Source of the DNA: Hyphomicrobiales bacterium
Lineage (GTDB): Bacteria > Pseudomonadota > Alphaproteobacteria > Rhizobiales > Beijerinckiaceae
NCBI GenBank assembly: GCA_027483945.1
Contig: JAIXTM010000021.1
Location: 1 to 37,168 of the forward strand
DNA length: 37,168 nt
Direction: 5' to 3'
Shown here: positions 23,198-30,808 of the stretch, one piece after another
Layout: each line of letters opens with the position of its first letter
How positions within the stretch are numbered: the stretch's first letter is position 1
Position numbers and translations under genes: made by a program
The notes under the pieces: model-generated
Told to the model about the DNA's origin: nothing
The model's database searches: none
What the model saw: the letters and a program-made list of their open reading frames with translations, nothing else

Positions 23198-23835
23198 GGC
23201 ACGGGCTCCGGAGTGCAGTCCTTGAGGGCGCAGCGGCCGGACAGAAGCGCGCCGATGACGGCCAGCACGTTGTCCACCTCGCGCGAGGCGTCGAAATCGG
23301 AAACGATGGCCCGCCGCACGAACAATCCATTGGCGAGCGTGGAAACAAGGACCGCGACGTCGTGCGGGTCCAAGGAAGGATCAATGCGGCCCGCGGCGCG
23401 CGCCTGCGCGAAGACCTGCGTCATTCGCCCGACGGCTTCGCGCTCGAACGTGCCGGCCACGTCCGCGAAGTCGGCATCGCGGGTCGCCTCGGCCCAGATC
23501 TGGAGCACGAGCACGGCCTTCTCGCGCGGCTCTTCACGGAAATGCTTGTGCCCCAGCGCCCTCAGCGCCGCCATGACGTCGTCCGCCGACGCCAGGACAT
23601 CGAAATCCTGCGCCATCGCAGCCCGGTCACGCTCCGCGAGCCCGGCGACCAGCGCATCCTTTGACGGAAAATAGCGGTAGAGGTTGCCCGCGCTCATGCC
23701 GGCCTCGGCGGCCACGTCCTGCATAGTGGTGCGGTGGAATCCCTCGCGCACGAAACACCGTTCGGCCGCATCCAGGATGCGGTCGGCGCGGTTGACGGGT
23801 CCGTCCGCATCGAAGGCGGCGGGAGGGATCGGCAT
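23194..23835 (-). CDS. TetR/AcrR family repressor of the efflux operon
   Basis: A 213-residue repressor. The N-terminal DNA-binding domain is clear: RILDAAERCFVREGFHRTTM (19-38) and the HTH segment VAAEAGMSAGNLYRYFPSK (41-59). The C-terminal part is the ligand-binding and dimer domain. ATG at 23835 is chosen because the TetR fold begins there and the operator palindrome lies 13 bases upstream; an open frame to 23928 would run through the operator. It is transcribed with the adaptor and permease, so it should repress its own operon until a pump substrate binds. Confidence 0.95.
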   Translation of the reverse strand: MPIPPAAFDADGPVNRADRILDAAERCFVREGFHRTTMQDVAAEAGMSAGNLYRYFPSKDALVAGLAERDRAAMAQDFDVLASADDVMAALRALGHKHFREEPREKAVLVLQIWAEATRDADFADVAGTFEREAVGRMTQVFAQARAAGRIDPSLDPHDVAVLVSTLANGLFVRRAIVSDFDASREVDNVLAVIGALLSGRCALKDCTPEPVP

Positions 23836-23847
23836 CGGTCTCACCAA

Positions 23848-23869
23848 TGAGAATGAACGTTCATTCTCA
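23848..23869. promoter_or_regulatory. Perfect palindromic TetR operator
   Basis: TGAGAATGAAC followed directly by its exact reverse complement GTTCATTCTCA gives a 22-bp perfect palindrome. It ends 13 bases before the TetR start codon. The core GAATGAAC/GTTCATTC is the classic type of AcrR/TetR sites. It is most likely the self-repression operator of the efflux operon. Confidence 0.85.
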
Positions 23870-23920
23870 GGTGGTGTCCATGCCCGGCTTCCGCAAGCCG
23901 GACAAGCGCGAAGTACTGAT

Positions 23921-23955
23921 GAAAACAATCAGCGCGGGTGATGACCCGCGCTGAT
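23921..23955 (-). terminator. Terminator of the TRAP operon
   Basis: On the minus strand, ATCAGCGCGGGT, a 4-base loop, and ACCCGCGCTGAT form a perfect 12-bp stem, followed by TGTTTTC. It lies 26 bases after the TRAP permease stop and upstream of the TetR operator, so it isolates the two operons. Confidence 0.85.
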
Positions 23956-23981
23956 CGTGGATGTTCGAAGGAATGGCCGGA

Positions 23982-26186
23982 TCAGCTCGGAGCAGGCGCC
24001 ACGCCCTGTGCCCCCCGCCGGGCCCGCAGGACCTGGAGCACCAGGATCGGCGATGCGATCGCGATACCGATCAGGGAACTCGTCAGTCCGGGCGCCACGG
24101 TGGGAAGGGCCGCCAGCGCGATGACCCACCGTTCCCAAGCCTTCAACGGGGCCAGCGCGTAGCCCGCGAAGGACATGGACAGGAGCAGGATGCCGATCGC
24201 GCAACACACCGTGGTCACGATGAAGTCGAACCAGGTGAAGTCCTTCGTCACGATCAGCATGGCCGGTCCGTAGACGAAGACGAACGGCACCAGCGCCTTG
24301 CCGAGGCCCAGGCGGAAGGCCGTGTTGCCTGTCTTGAACGGATCGGCGCCCGCCATCGAGGCCCCCGCATAGGCGGCGAGCGCCACCGGCGGGGTGATGT
24401 CGGCCAGCACGCCGTAATAGAAGACGAAGAAATGGGCCACGATCGGCTCCACGCCCAGGAGGCCGAGCGTGGGCGCCGCAACGGTCACCATGATGATGTA
24501 GTTGGCCGTCGTCGGAACGCCGCATCCGAGCAGGATGCAGACGAGGGCCGTCATGACGAGCGTGAAGAACAGGGTCATGCCCTGCTGGGACGCCAGGAAG
24601 GCCGGCATGTAGACGGAGACGGTCTGGGCGATCTCCGTGGCGAAGCTGGTCACGATATACGAGATCTTGAAACCGACACCGGTCAGCGTGACCACGCCGA
24701 CGATGATGCCGACCACGGCTGCAGCCGCGCCGACACCGATGGCGTATTTCGCGCCGACGACGAAGCCGTCGATCATGTCGATCACATAGGCCTTGTGCTG
24801 CGCGTCCTTGAGCCAGGCCATGACGCCAAGCGCCGGCACGACCAGCAGCATCGGGATCGAGAACCAGAGCTGGGTCGTGATCCCGAGGGCGACGGATGCC
24901 ACCAGAGCCGCGAAATAAGCGACCGTGATGAGCGGCGACCGGCCCAGGCCGACGACGAGGCAGGCCGTGATGCCCCAGAACGCCGCGAGATAGGGCGTGT
25001 ATCCGGAGAACAGGATCAGCAGCAGCGCCGCCAGCGGCATGATGGTCGGCCAGCGTTCGCGGATCACCTGGCGGGCATTCGGCATTTCCTCGGCCGTCAT
25101 GCCGCGCAGGCCGCGCTTCTTGGCCTCGAAATGGACCTGCGTGAACACGCCGAAGAAGTGCATGAAGGCCGGAACGATGGCCGCCAGGATGACCGAGGTG
25201 TAGGAAATCCCCAGGAACTCGACCATGAGGAACGCCGCGGCGCCCATGATCGGCGGGGTGATCTGGCCGCCGGTGGAGGCGGTCGATTCGACCGCCGCCG
25301 CGAAATAGCGCGGATAGCCGAGCCGGATCATGGCGGGAATGGTGAGCGAGCCCACCGTCACCGTATTGGCGATGGACGAGCCCGAGATCATGCCGAACAG
25401 GGCCGATCCAAAGATCGAGACCTTGGCCGGGCCGCCCGAATAGCGGCCGGCCACGCAGGAGGCCAAGTCGATGAAGAGCTTGCCGAGGCCGATCCGCGTG
25501 GCGAGCACGCCGAACAGCACGTAGTGGAAGACGTAAGTGGCCACCACGCCGAGCGCGATGCCGTAGATGCCCTGGCTGGTCAGATAGAGGTGGTTGACGA
25601 TGTTGGACCAGCTGGCGCCCGGATGGACGAGGATGCCCGGCATCGAGGGGCCGAAATAGGCGTAGAGCATCACCAGGATGGCGATGACCGGCAGCGGCCA
25701 CCCGACCGAGCGGCGGACCGCTTCCAGCAGCGAGAGGATGCAGATCGTCCCCATAGCCACGTCGAGCGTGGACGGATTGCCGACGCGGAACGCCAGATCC
25801 TCGAAGATCCACGGCACGTAAAGGCTGGATATCGCCGCCGCGGCGCCGATCAGCCAGTCCAACGGGCTGATCCCGCCGGGCTTGTACCATTTATGCTCGG
25901 GAAGTTTTTCTTGGTCGCTCTTGAACGCCGCGAAGACGATGAAGATCAGACCGACCACGAACGCCATATGGATGCCGCGATGGGTGATCTCGCGCATCAG
26001 GCCGTAGCCGGCAGTGTAATAGTGGAAGGCCGAAAGCGTGAAGAGCAGGCCTGCGACGAGCCAGCCGGTCCCGTAGGTCAGCGGACGGAACCGCATTTCG
26101 GGATCGAACTTCTCCTCCAGCGCCTGCGGATCCGGGATCGTGTCGAGATCTGACGGCGCCGGATGCGCCGAATGGGTTGTGGACAT
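23982..26186 (-). CDS. TRAP transporter fused permease (DctQM), TAXI type
   Basis: A 734-residue inner-membrane protein of the TRAP 4TM/12TM fusion class. The small (DctQ-like) half is the first part, with helices around GWLVAGLLFTLSAFHYYTAG, and the large (DctM-like) half follows, with a repeated pattern of long hydrophobic segments. Landmarks are SGSSIANTVTVGSLTIPAMI, ASTGGQITPPIMGAAAFLM and CGVPTTANYIIMVTVAAP, the conserved DctM sequences. ATG at 26186 has GGGGG about 9 bases upstream. It pairs with the TAXI binding protein (26303-27283), separated from it by a terminator. The solute is unknown; TAXI systems often take dicarboxylates or amino acids. Confidence 0.96.
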   Translation of the reverse strand: MSTTHSAHPAPSDLDTIPDPQALEEKFDPEMRFRPLTYGTGWLVAGLLFTLSAFHYYTAGYGLMREITHRGIHMAFVVGLIFIVFAAFKSDQEKLPEHKWYKPGGISPLDWLIGAAAAISSLYVPWIFEDLAFRVGNPSTLDVAMGTICILSLLEAVRRSVGWPLPVIAILVMLYAYFGPSMPGILVHPGASWSNIVNHLYLTSQGIYGIALGVVATYVFHYVLFGVLATRIGLGKLFIDLASCVAGRYSGGPAKVSIFGSALFGMISGSSIANTVTVGSLTIPAMIRLGYPRYFAAAVESTASTGGQITPPIMGAAAFLMVEFLGISYTSVILAAIVPAFMHFFGVFTQVHFEAKKRGLRGMTAEEMPNARQVIRERWPTIMPLAALLLILFSGYTPYLAAFWGITACLVVGLGRSPLITVAYFAALVASVALGITTQLWFSIPMLLVVPALGVMAWLKDAQHKAYVIDMIDGFVVGAKYAIGVGAAAAVVGIIVGVVTLTGVGFKISYIVTSFATEIAQTVSVYMPAFLASQQGMTLFFTLVMTALVCILLGCGVPTTANYIIMVTVAAPTLGLLGVEPIVAHFFVFYYGVLADITPPVALAAYAGASMAGADPFKTGNTAFRLGLGKALVPFVFVYGPAMLIVTKDFTWFDFIVTTVCCAIGILLLSMSFAGYALAPLKAWERWVIALAALPTVAPGLTSSLIGIAIASPILVLQVLRARRGAQGVAPAPS

Positions 26187-26251
26187 CGGAACAAGCCCCC
26201 GCGGCGGCGGCACGCGATGCGCGCACAAGCCCCGCTTGCGACGTTACATGC

Positions 26252-26287
26252 AAAAAAGGGCGGGTGGCGATAGCCGCCTCCCGCCCT
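26252..26287 (-). terminator. Intercistronic terminator in the TRAP operon
   Basis: On the minus strand, AGGGCGGG (26287-26280) and CCCGCCCT (26265-26258) form the outer stem, with an inner CGGC/GCCG pairing, followed by six T (26257-26252). It lies in the 116-base gap after the binding-protein stop and before the permease start. Partial readthrough would give more binding protein than permease. Confidence 0.85.
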
Positions 26288-26302
26288 GCTGGATCAGGCC
26301 GA

Positions 26303-27283
26303 TCAGTTGATCGCGCCGATCTCCCGGTAGAACTTCTTGGCACCCTCATGGATCGGGATGCCGGCGCCCAGGAGGGCCGTCTCCTTGCGGATCATCTTGC
26401 CCTTGGCATGGCCGGCATCGAGCGCCGCGCGGGTCTTGTCGCTCCACAGCGCCTTGGTCACGGCGTAGACCGTATCGTCGGAAACCTTGGCGGTCGTGAT
26501 CCACTGGGCGCCGACGGCGAGCGTCTGCGTGCGCGGAACGTCCTTGTAGGTCCCCTCCGGAATGACGTCGGCGGAGAAGAAGGAATAATCCGAAATGATC
26601 TTCTGGGCGGCGGCGCCGGAGATCGGGACGATCGACACGCCGCCGCCGGTCGCGGCCAGCTCGGTGATCGCGCTGGTCGGGTAGCCGCCGACGAAGAAGA
26701 ACGCGTCGAGACCGCCGTCGCGCATCTTCTCGGCCGCCTGGCCAGGCTTCATGTACTCGGCCTTCACGTCCTTTTCGGTGATGCCCACCGAGCCCAGGAT
26801 GATCTTGGCGTCGACCAGCGTGCCGGAGCCCGGCTCGTCCAGCGAGACGCGCTTGCCCTTCAGATCCTCGAGGGACTTGATGTTGGCGCTCTTGGCCGCG
26901 ACGAGATGGATGCTCTCCGGATACAGATTGGCCAGAAGCCGCAGGTCCTTGAGGGCCGGCTTGCCTTCGAAAAGGCCGGTACCCGTATAGGCCCAGTAAG
27001 CGACGTCCGCCTGACTGAAGCCGGATTCCAGGGCGCCGCCCGCGATCGAGTTGACGTTGGCGACGGAGCCGTTGGAGGCCTGCGCCGTCAGGATCAGCTG
27101 AGGGGGCTGCGAGATGGCGTTCGCGATGAGCCCGCCGACCGGGTAGTAGGTGCCGGACGTGCCGCCCGTTCCGATCCGGAAGAAGGCCGGCGCCTGCGCC
27201 AGCGCCTTGCCACCCAGAAGCGAGGCAGCGCCGAGGCCGAGGCTGAGCCGTGCCAGATCGCGGCGATTGATGGTGAAAGTCAT
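26303..27283 (-). CDS. TAXI family TRAP solute-binding protein
   Basis: A 326-residue periplasmic binding protein. The signal peptide looks twin-arginine-like (NRRDLARLSLGLGAASLLGG, about 6-25, then KALAQA). The mature part begins FFRIGTGGTSGTYYPVGG, the TAXI signature, and has ANVNSIAGGALESGFSQADV and LRLLANLYPESIHLVAAK, typical of the family. GGGAGA lies 7 bases before the ATG. It is the first gene of a two-gene TRAP operon with the fused permease and is expected to be the more abundant product. Confidence 0.95.
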   Translation of the reverse strand: MTFTINRRDLARLSLGLGAASLLGGKALAQAPAFFRIGTGGTSGTYYPVGGLIANAISQPPQLILTAQASNGSVANVNSIAGGALESGFSQADVAYWAYTGTGLFEGKPALKDLRLLANLYPESIHLVAAKSANIKSLEDLKGKRVSLDEPGSGTLVDAKIILGSVGITEKDVKAEYMKPGQAAEKMRDGGLDAFFFVGGYPTSAITELAATGGGVSIVPISGAAAQKIISDYSFFSADVIPEGTYKDVPRTQTLAVGAQWITTAKVSDDTVYAVTKALWSDKTRAALDAGHAKGKMIRKETALLGAGIPIHEGAKKFYREIGAIN

Positions 27284-27414
27284 GACCGTGTCTCCCGCTG
27301 GTCAATGATGGACCGGGAGAGACTACGGCTGGCAGAACCGGCGTCTAGGCACGAAAACGGGCTTTCAGGGTCGAAAGACCCGAAACTCCGATGCGATTTT
27401 TCGATTGGCGGTAC

Positions 27415-27442
27415 GTGGGCCCGGCCGCCAGGCCGGACTCAC
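27415..27442 (-). other. Hairpin between the DUF3309 gene and the TAXI gene
   Basis: GTGGGCCCGGCC (27415-27426) and GGCCGGACTCAC (27431-27442) pair over 12 positions with two mismatches around a 4-base loop, 17 bases after the DUF3309 stop. The T-run after it on the minus strand is poor. It may be a weak terminator keeping the two units apart. Confidence 0.4.
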
Positions 27443-27458
27443 GTCGCACGCCGTACAG

Positions 27459-27617
27459 TCAGATCCGCCCAAGCAGGACCAGGATCAGCACCACGACCAG
27501 CACCAGGCCAAGGATACCCGACGGCCCGTAGCCCCAGCCTCGGCTGTAAGGCCAAGCCGGGACGGCGCCCAGCAGCAGCAGGACGAGAATGATGAGAAGG
27601 ATCGTGCTTATGGTCAT
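27459..27617 (-). CDS. DUF3309 family mini membrane protein
   Basis: A 52-residue protein with the DUF3309 pattern: a hydrophobic first helix (ISTILLIILVLLLLGA), the conserved loop WPYSRGWGYGPSG (22-34), and a second helix (ILGLVLVVVLILVLLGRI). It is a two-helix membrane hairpin. GAGGAG lies 6 bases before the ATG. Members are common in alphaproteobacteria and often stress-linked; here a GGAAC-N16-CGTT promoter stands upstream. The biochemical role is unknown. Confidence 0.93.
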   Translation of the reverse strand: MTISTILLIILVLLLLGAVPAWPYSRGWGYGPSGILGLVLVVVLILVLLGRI

Positions 27618-27667
27618 TTGCCGCTCCTCGCTTGTCGCGTATCCGGCTGTAGTCAGCCCGCGATGGA

Positions 27668-27692
27668 AACGCGGCTAAGCGAGCCGGGTTCC
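27668..27692 (-). promoter_or_regulatory. EcfG-type promoter of the DUF3309 gene, GGAAC-N16-CGTT
   Basis: On the minus strand GGAAC (27692-27688) is 16 bases from CGTT (27671-27668), matching the general-stress sigma consensus exactly. It predicts a start near 27660, about 43 bases before the ATG. Regulation by EcfG is inferred. Confidence 0.65.
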
Positions 27693-28017
27693 CCTGCCTG
27701 CAAGCGAAACCGCGACCAGCCTCACCCATTGGCATCCACTGATACCCTTGAAGGGACAAGCGGGAATGCGGGACACTCCAAGGTCGCGAACGAGAAGCTC
27801 CCGCAACCGGAAGGAATGGAATTCTTTCAGATAAATGAGTGTGTTAGCTCGGTTCGATAACCAAGCATTCATTCTCTTCGGTCTAAGGATGGCCATTGCC
27901 TGAGGGCGGGCGCATCCCGATGCCGCCGGCCGACGATTGGATAGTCGGATTGCTGATCGTTGATCCCCGGCCCATGGCCACCCCTTCCCTGACACTCGCC
28001 CTGCGAGGGTGGAGCCC
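27693..28017. other. Intergenic stretch without a supported gene
   Basis: No convincing gene is seen between the divergent DUF3309 and PilZ-like genes. The section around 27820-27880 is AT-richer than its surroundings (TTCTTTCAGATAAATGAG, then CGATAACCAAG), so it probably contains the promoter of the PilZ-like gene, but I cannot assign boxes. An antisense open frame through the PilZ gene is a shadow. Confidence 0.4.
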
Positions 28018-28614
28018 ATGAGGAACAAGGCCCTGGCCGGTCTGCCCATGTCCGTTGAAGACGACGGCGAAAACACGATGAGCGTATCGCTGGACCTGCC
28101 CGGCCATATCGTGGTGGGCGAACGGCGCTATGCCGGCACGATCCTTTATCGCGCCACGATGGAGGGCCTCTGGTTCCGCGGGGACGTCGAGGTGCCGGTC
28201 GGCGATGTCCATATCACCCTGCGTGGCATGAGCCGCGTCCATTGCCGGGTCGTCCGCTCGCTCGGGACGCATTTCGTGGCCATGCCGGTGGACGGTCAGG
28301 AGATGCGGAACATGGCCTCCCAGGTCGTGGCCGCGGCCCAGGCCCAGATGGCGGCGGTGCGCCGCCGCCACGAGCGGGTCGTGCCAAGCAACAAGGCCAC
28401 GACCGTGACGCCCATCGGCGGCGTACCGCTTCCTGCCGAGATCATCGACATCTCCATATCGGGCGCGGCGGTGCGCATCGCGCAGAAGCCGCAGGTGGGC
28501 ACCACGGTGATGATCGGCCGTCACGAAGCGCACGTGGTGCGCCATCTGCCGGAAGGCTTCGCGGCCGAGTTCGACCGCCCGCTGGTGCTCGTCACGCCTG
28601 AAATCGAACTCTAG
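28018..28614 (+). CDS. PilZ-like domain protein
   Basis: A 198-residue soluble protein. The C-terminal half has the two marks of a c-di-GMP-binding PilZ domain: an RxxxR element (RRHER, 116-120) and, about 24 residues later, DxSxxG (DISISG, 144-149), then beta strands to about 185. The N-terminal half (about 28-90) has a similar strand pattern without the motif, so it may be a second, degenerate domain. GAGGG lies about 9 bases before ATG 28018; a GTG at 28009 and an ATG at 28048 are alternatives. It is followed by a CheW gene 85 bases downstream, so a link to motility or chemotaxis is plausible. Confidence 0.82.
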   Translation: MRNKALAGLPMSVEDDGENTMSVSLDLPGHIVVGERRYAGTILYRATMEGLWFRGDVEVPVGDVHITLRGMSRVHCRVVRSLGTHFVAMPVDGQEMRNMASQVVAAAQAQMAAVRRRHERVVPSNKATTVTPIGGVPLPAEIIDISISGAAVRIAQKPQVGTTVMIGRHEAHVVRHLPEGFAAEFDRPLVLVTPEIEL

Positions 28615-28699
28615 CAGCCGGCGTCTTCACCCCTCGGAAACCAACCGGCCCCATCATGGCGTGTGAAAGCTGCCGCGGGCGTGCCTTACAGGATCGACG

Positions 28700-29158
28700 A
28701 TGAGCGCATACAGCAACGAAGCCGGCGTTTCCCTCAACGAACTCGTGGCGTTCCGGCTCGGCGATCAGGAATTCTGCATCGACATCCAGACGGTCAGCGA
28801 GATCCGCGGCTGGACGCCCGCGACGCCCCTGCCCCAGGCTCCGGACTTCGTACCCGGCGTGATCAACCTGCGCGGCGCGGTCCTGCCGGTGATCGACCTC
28901 TCGCGCTTCCTGGGCTTCGGGCCGACCGAGCCGACTGCGCGCCATGTCATCATGGTCGCCCGCGTCGGCAACGAGGCCGTCGGCCTTCTGGTGGATGGGG
29001 TCAGCGAGATCCTGGCCATCAAGAACGAGGAGGTCCAGGCAACCCCCGCCGTGGTCGCCGACAGCGGTGCCCGGTTCGTGAAGGGCCTCATCACCGTGGA
29101 AGGCCGGATGATCGGCATCATCAGCCTGGCCGACATGACGGCCCCCACCATGCATTGA
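28700..29158 (+). CDS. cheW: CheW-like chemotaxis coupling protein
   Basis: A 152-residue CheW-domain protein that normally bridges chemoreceptors and the CheA kinase. Landmarks are LVAFRLGDQEFCIDIQTVSE (15-34), VPGVINLRGAVLPVIDL (51-67), VGLLVDGVSEIL and FVKGLITVEGRMIGIISL. AGGA lies a few bases before the ATG. No cheA, cheY or receptor gene is here, so it is a stand-alone copy. It is co-directional with the PilZ-like gene and converges on the cysteine synthase gene. Confidence 0.95.
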   Translation: MSAYSNEAGVSLNELVAFRLGDQEFCIDIQTVSEIRGWTPATPLPQAPDFVPGVINLRGAVLPVIDLSRFLGFGPTEPTARHVIMVARVGNEAVGLLVDGVSEILAIKNEEVQATPAVVADSGARFVKGLITVEGRMIGIISLADMTAPTMH

Positions 29159-29163
29159 TGGTT

Positions 29164-29183
29164 CCTCGCCGTTTCGGGCGAGG
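29164..29183. terminator. Hairpin between convergent cheW and cysteine synthase genes
   Basis: CCTCGCC (29164-29170) and GGCGAGG (29177-29183) form a 7-bp stem with a 6-base loop in the 27-base gap. It could stop transcription from both sides, although no long T-run follows. Confidence 0.45.
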
Positions 29184-29185
29184 GA

Positions 29186-30217
29186 TCAGACGAGGCCGGG
29201 GTCGATGGCCGGGCGTGGGTCCAGCCAGCTCGGCGTGGGCAGCCCCTTCTCGCGCAGGAAGGCCGGATTGAAGAGCTTGGACTGGTAGCGCGTGCCGTAA
29301 TCGCACAGGATCGTCACGATCGTATGCCCTGGCCCGAGTTCGCGGGCGAGCCGGATGGCACCCGCCACGTTGATGCCCGACGAGCCGCCCAGGCAAAGGC
29401 CTTCGTCCTTCAGAAGCCCGAACACCACGTCCAGCGCCTCGGCATCGGGGATCTGGAAGGAATGGTCCGGACTGAAGCCCTCCAGGTTGGCGGTGATGCG
29501 TCCCTGGCCGATGCCCTCGGTAATCGAGGAGCCTTCGCTCTTGAGCGTCCCGGTCGTGTAGTAGGAGTGGAGCGCTGCGCCCATAGGGTCGGCGAGGCCG
29601 ATTTGGATGCCCGGCCTTGCTGCCCGCAGGGCCTCCGCGGTGCCGGCCAGCGTGCCGCCCGTCCCGACCGCGCAGATGAAGCCGTCCACCTCGCCGCCGG
29701 TCTGTTCCAGGATTTCCGGGCCCGTCGTCTCCACATGGGCCTGCCGGTTGGCGACGTTGTCGAACTGGTTGGCCCAAATGGCACCGTTCGGCTCGCTGGC
29801 GGCCAGGCGTTCCGCGAGACGGCCGGAGACCTTCACGTAATTGTTCGGATTGGCATAGGGGACTGCCGGGACCTCGACGAGCTCGGCGCCCGCCAGCCGG
29901 AGCATATCCTTCTTCTCCTGGCTCTGCGTCTCCGGGATGACGATCACTGTGCGGAAGCCCATGGCGGCGCCCACCAGGGCAAGGCCGATGCCGGTATTGC
30001 CCGCCGTGCCCTCCACGATGACGCCGCCGGGCCTGAGCGCCCCCTTGGCGAGCGCATCCTTGATGATGAAGAGCGCGGCACGATCCTTCACCGACTGGCC
30101 CGGATTGAGGAACTCGGCCTTGCCGAGAATCCGGCATCCCGTCTCGTCCGACGCGCGCTTGAGCTGGATGAGCGGCGTGTTGCCGATGGCTTCGACGATG
30201 CCGTTGCGGATGGTCAT
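29186..30217 (-). CDS. cysK: Cysteine synthase A (O-acetylserine sulfhydrylase)
   Basis: A 343-residue fold-type II PLP enzyme making cysteine from O-acetylserine and sulfide. The PLP lysine is K44 in NPGQSVKDRAA, the substrate loop is EGTAGNTGIG (69-78), and the phosphate-binding glycines are GTGGT (185-189). IGNTPLIQLKR (11-21) is the family start. The C-terminal GGSSGINVAGA segment carries the usual serine near PLP N1. It is slightly longer than E. coli CysK, as is common in alphaproteobacterial homologues. It has its own promoter at 30289-30318. Confidence 0.94.
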   Translation of the reverse strand: MTIRNGIVEAIGNTPLIQLKRASDETGCRILGKAEFLNPGQSVKDRAALFIIKDALAKGALRPGGVIVEGTAGNTGIGLALVGAAMGFRTVIVIPETQSQEKKDMLRLAGAELVEVPAVPYANPNNYVKVSGRLAERLAASEPNGAIWANQFDNVANRQAHVETTGPEILEQTGGEVDGFICAVGTGGTLAGTAEALRAARPGIQIGLADPMGAALHSYYTTGTLKSEGSSITEGIGQGRITANLEGFSPDHSFQIPDAEALDVVFGLLKDEGLCLGGSSGINVAGAIRLARELGPGHTIVTILCDYGTRYQSKLFNPAFLREKGLPTPSWLDPRPAIDPGLV

Positions 30218-30288
30218 TGCGGGGTTCCGGAAGGCGTAACCGGACGGGAAGCCCGGCTTCTGCGCGGTGTTAGGCGCTGCCTGCCTGC

Positions 30289-30318
30289 ATAATATACGGT
30301 TTCTGGCGTGTTATTCAA
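30289..30318 (-). promoter_or_regulatory. Promoter of the cysteine synthase gene
   Basis: On the minus strand TTGAAT (30318-30313) is 18 bases from TATTAT (30294-30289), or 16 from TATATT (30296-30291). Predicted start near 30282, about 65 bases before the ATG. It is an AT-rich island in GC-rich sequence. Confidence 0.55.
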
Positions 30319-30396
30319 TATTTCACGCTGCACACTTGCCCATGTGGGGTGCGACAGGACACAGGCAGAAGAGGGCCGAAGCCTTAGCTGGTCTTC

Positions 30397-30696
30397 ATGA
30401 TGAAGCTTGTCGCCAGAACCTTGGGATGGGGGCTCGCCGGTGCATTGATCGTACCGGCGGCAGCTTTCTGTGCCGCTCTCCTCTTCGTCGTGCTCGATCC
30501 GCGCTGTTCCAGCCCGGGTGATTCCGGCGGCTGCTATATGGGCCTCGCCACGGTCACGATGGCGGCCGTGGTGCCCGGCTTCGTCGGTTTTGCGGGTGTA
30601 ACCCTGGTGCGCGGCCTCGCCCGCCAGGGCATGTTCAGGCGAATGGCGCACGGCTTGCGCCGGATGCTAGCCCCGCTCCGCCACAACCGTCGTTAG
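30397..30696 (+). CDS. Small hypothetical membrane protein
   Basis: A 99-residue protein with two likely membrane helices (about 9-34 and 46-70), a short loop with CSSPGDSGGC that could form a disulfide, and an Arg-rich C-terminal tail (about 72-99) likely on the cytoplasmic side. I recognise no family. ATG at 30397 and ATG at 30400 are both possible; the ribosome site is weak. It lies between the divergent cysteine synthase promoter and the imuA SOS box. Confidence 0.6.
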   Translation: MMKLVARTLGWGLAGALIVPAAAFCAALLFVVLDPRCSSPGDSGGCYMGLATVTMAAVVPGFVGFAGVTLVRGLARQGMFRRMAHGLRRMLAPLRHNRR

Positions 30697-30755
30697 AGCG
30701 GTTCCAGCCCTAAAACCCCATCCGCATGTGTGTCGGGACCTGCGGGCTCGCTCGC

Positions 30756-30799
30756 TTGACTCTTGCCGACAGAGAGTCTTTTTAGAACAAAACAGGAAC
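30756..30799 (+). promoter_or_regulatory. SOS-controlled imuA promoter with LexA box
   Basis: GAAC (30785-30788), seven bases, GAAC (30796-30799): an exact match to the alphaproteobacterial LexA box (GTTC-N7-GTTC read on the other strand). TTGACT at 30756-30761 is a good -35 box. The box lies at or just after the -10 position, 9 bases before the ATG, so LexA binding would block transcription of the whole cassette. Confidence 0.85.
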
Positions 30800-30808
30800 A
30801 TAAATGCC

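Noticed and set aside
23836-23928. N-terminal extension of the TetR protein
   Set aside because: It would encode the operator palindrome and is not part of the TetR fold.
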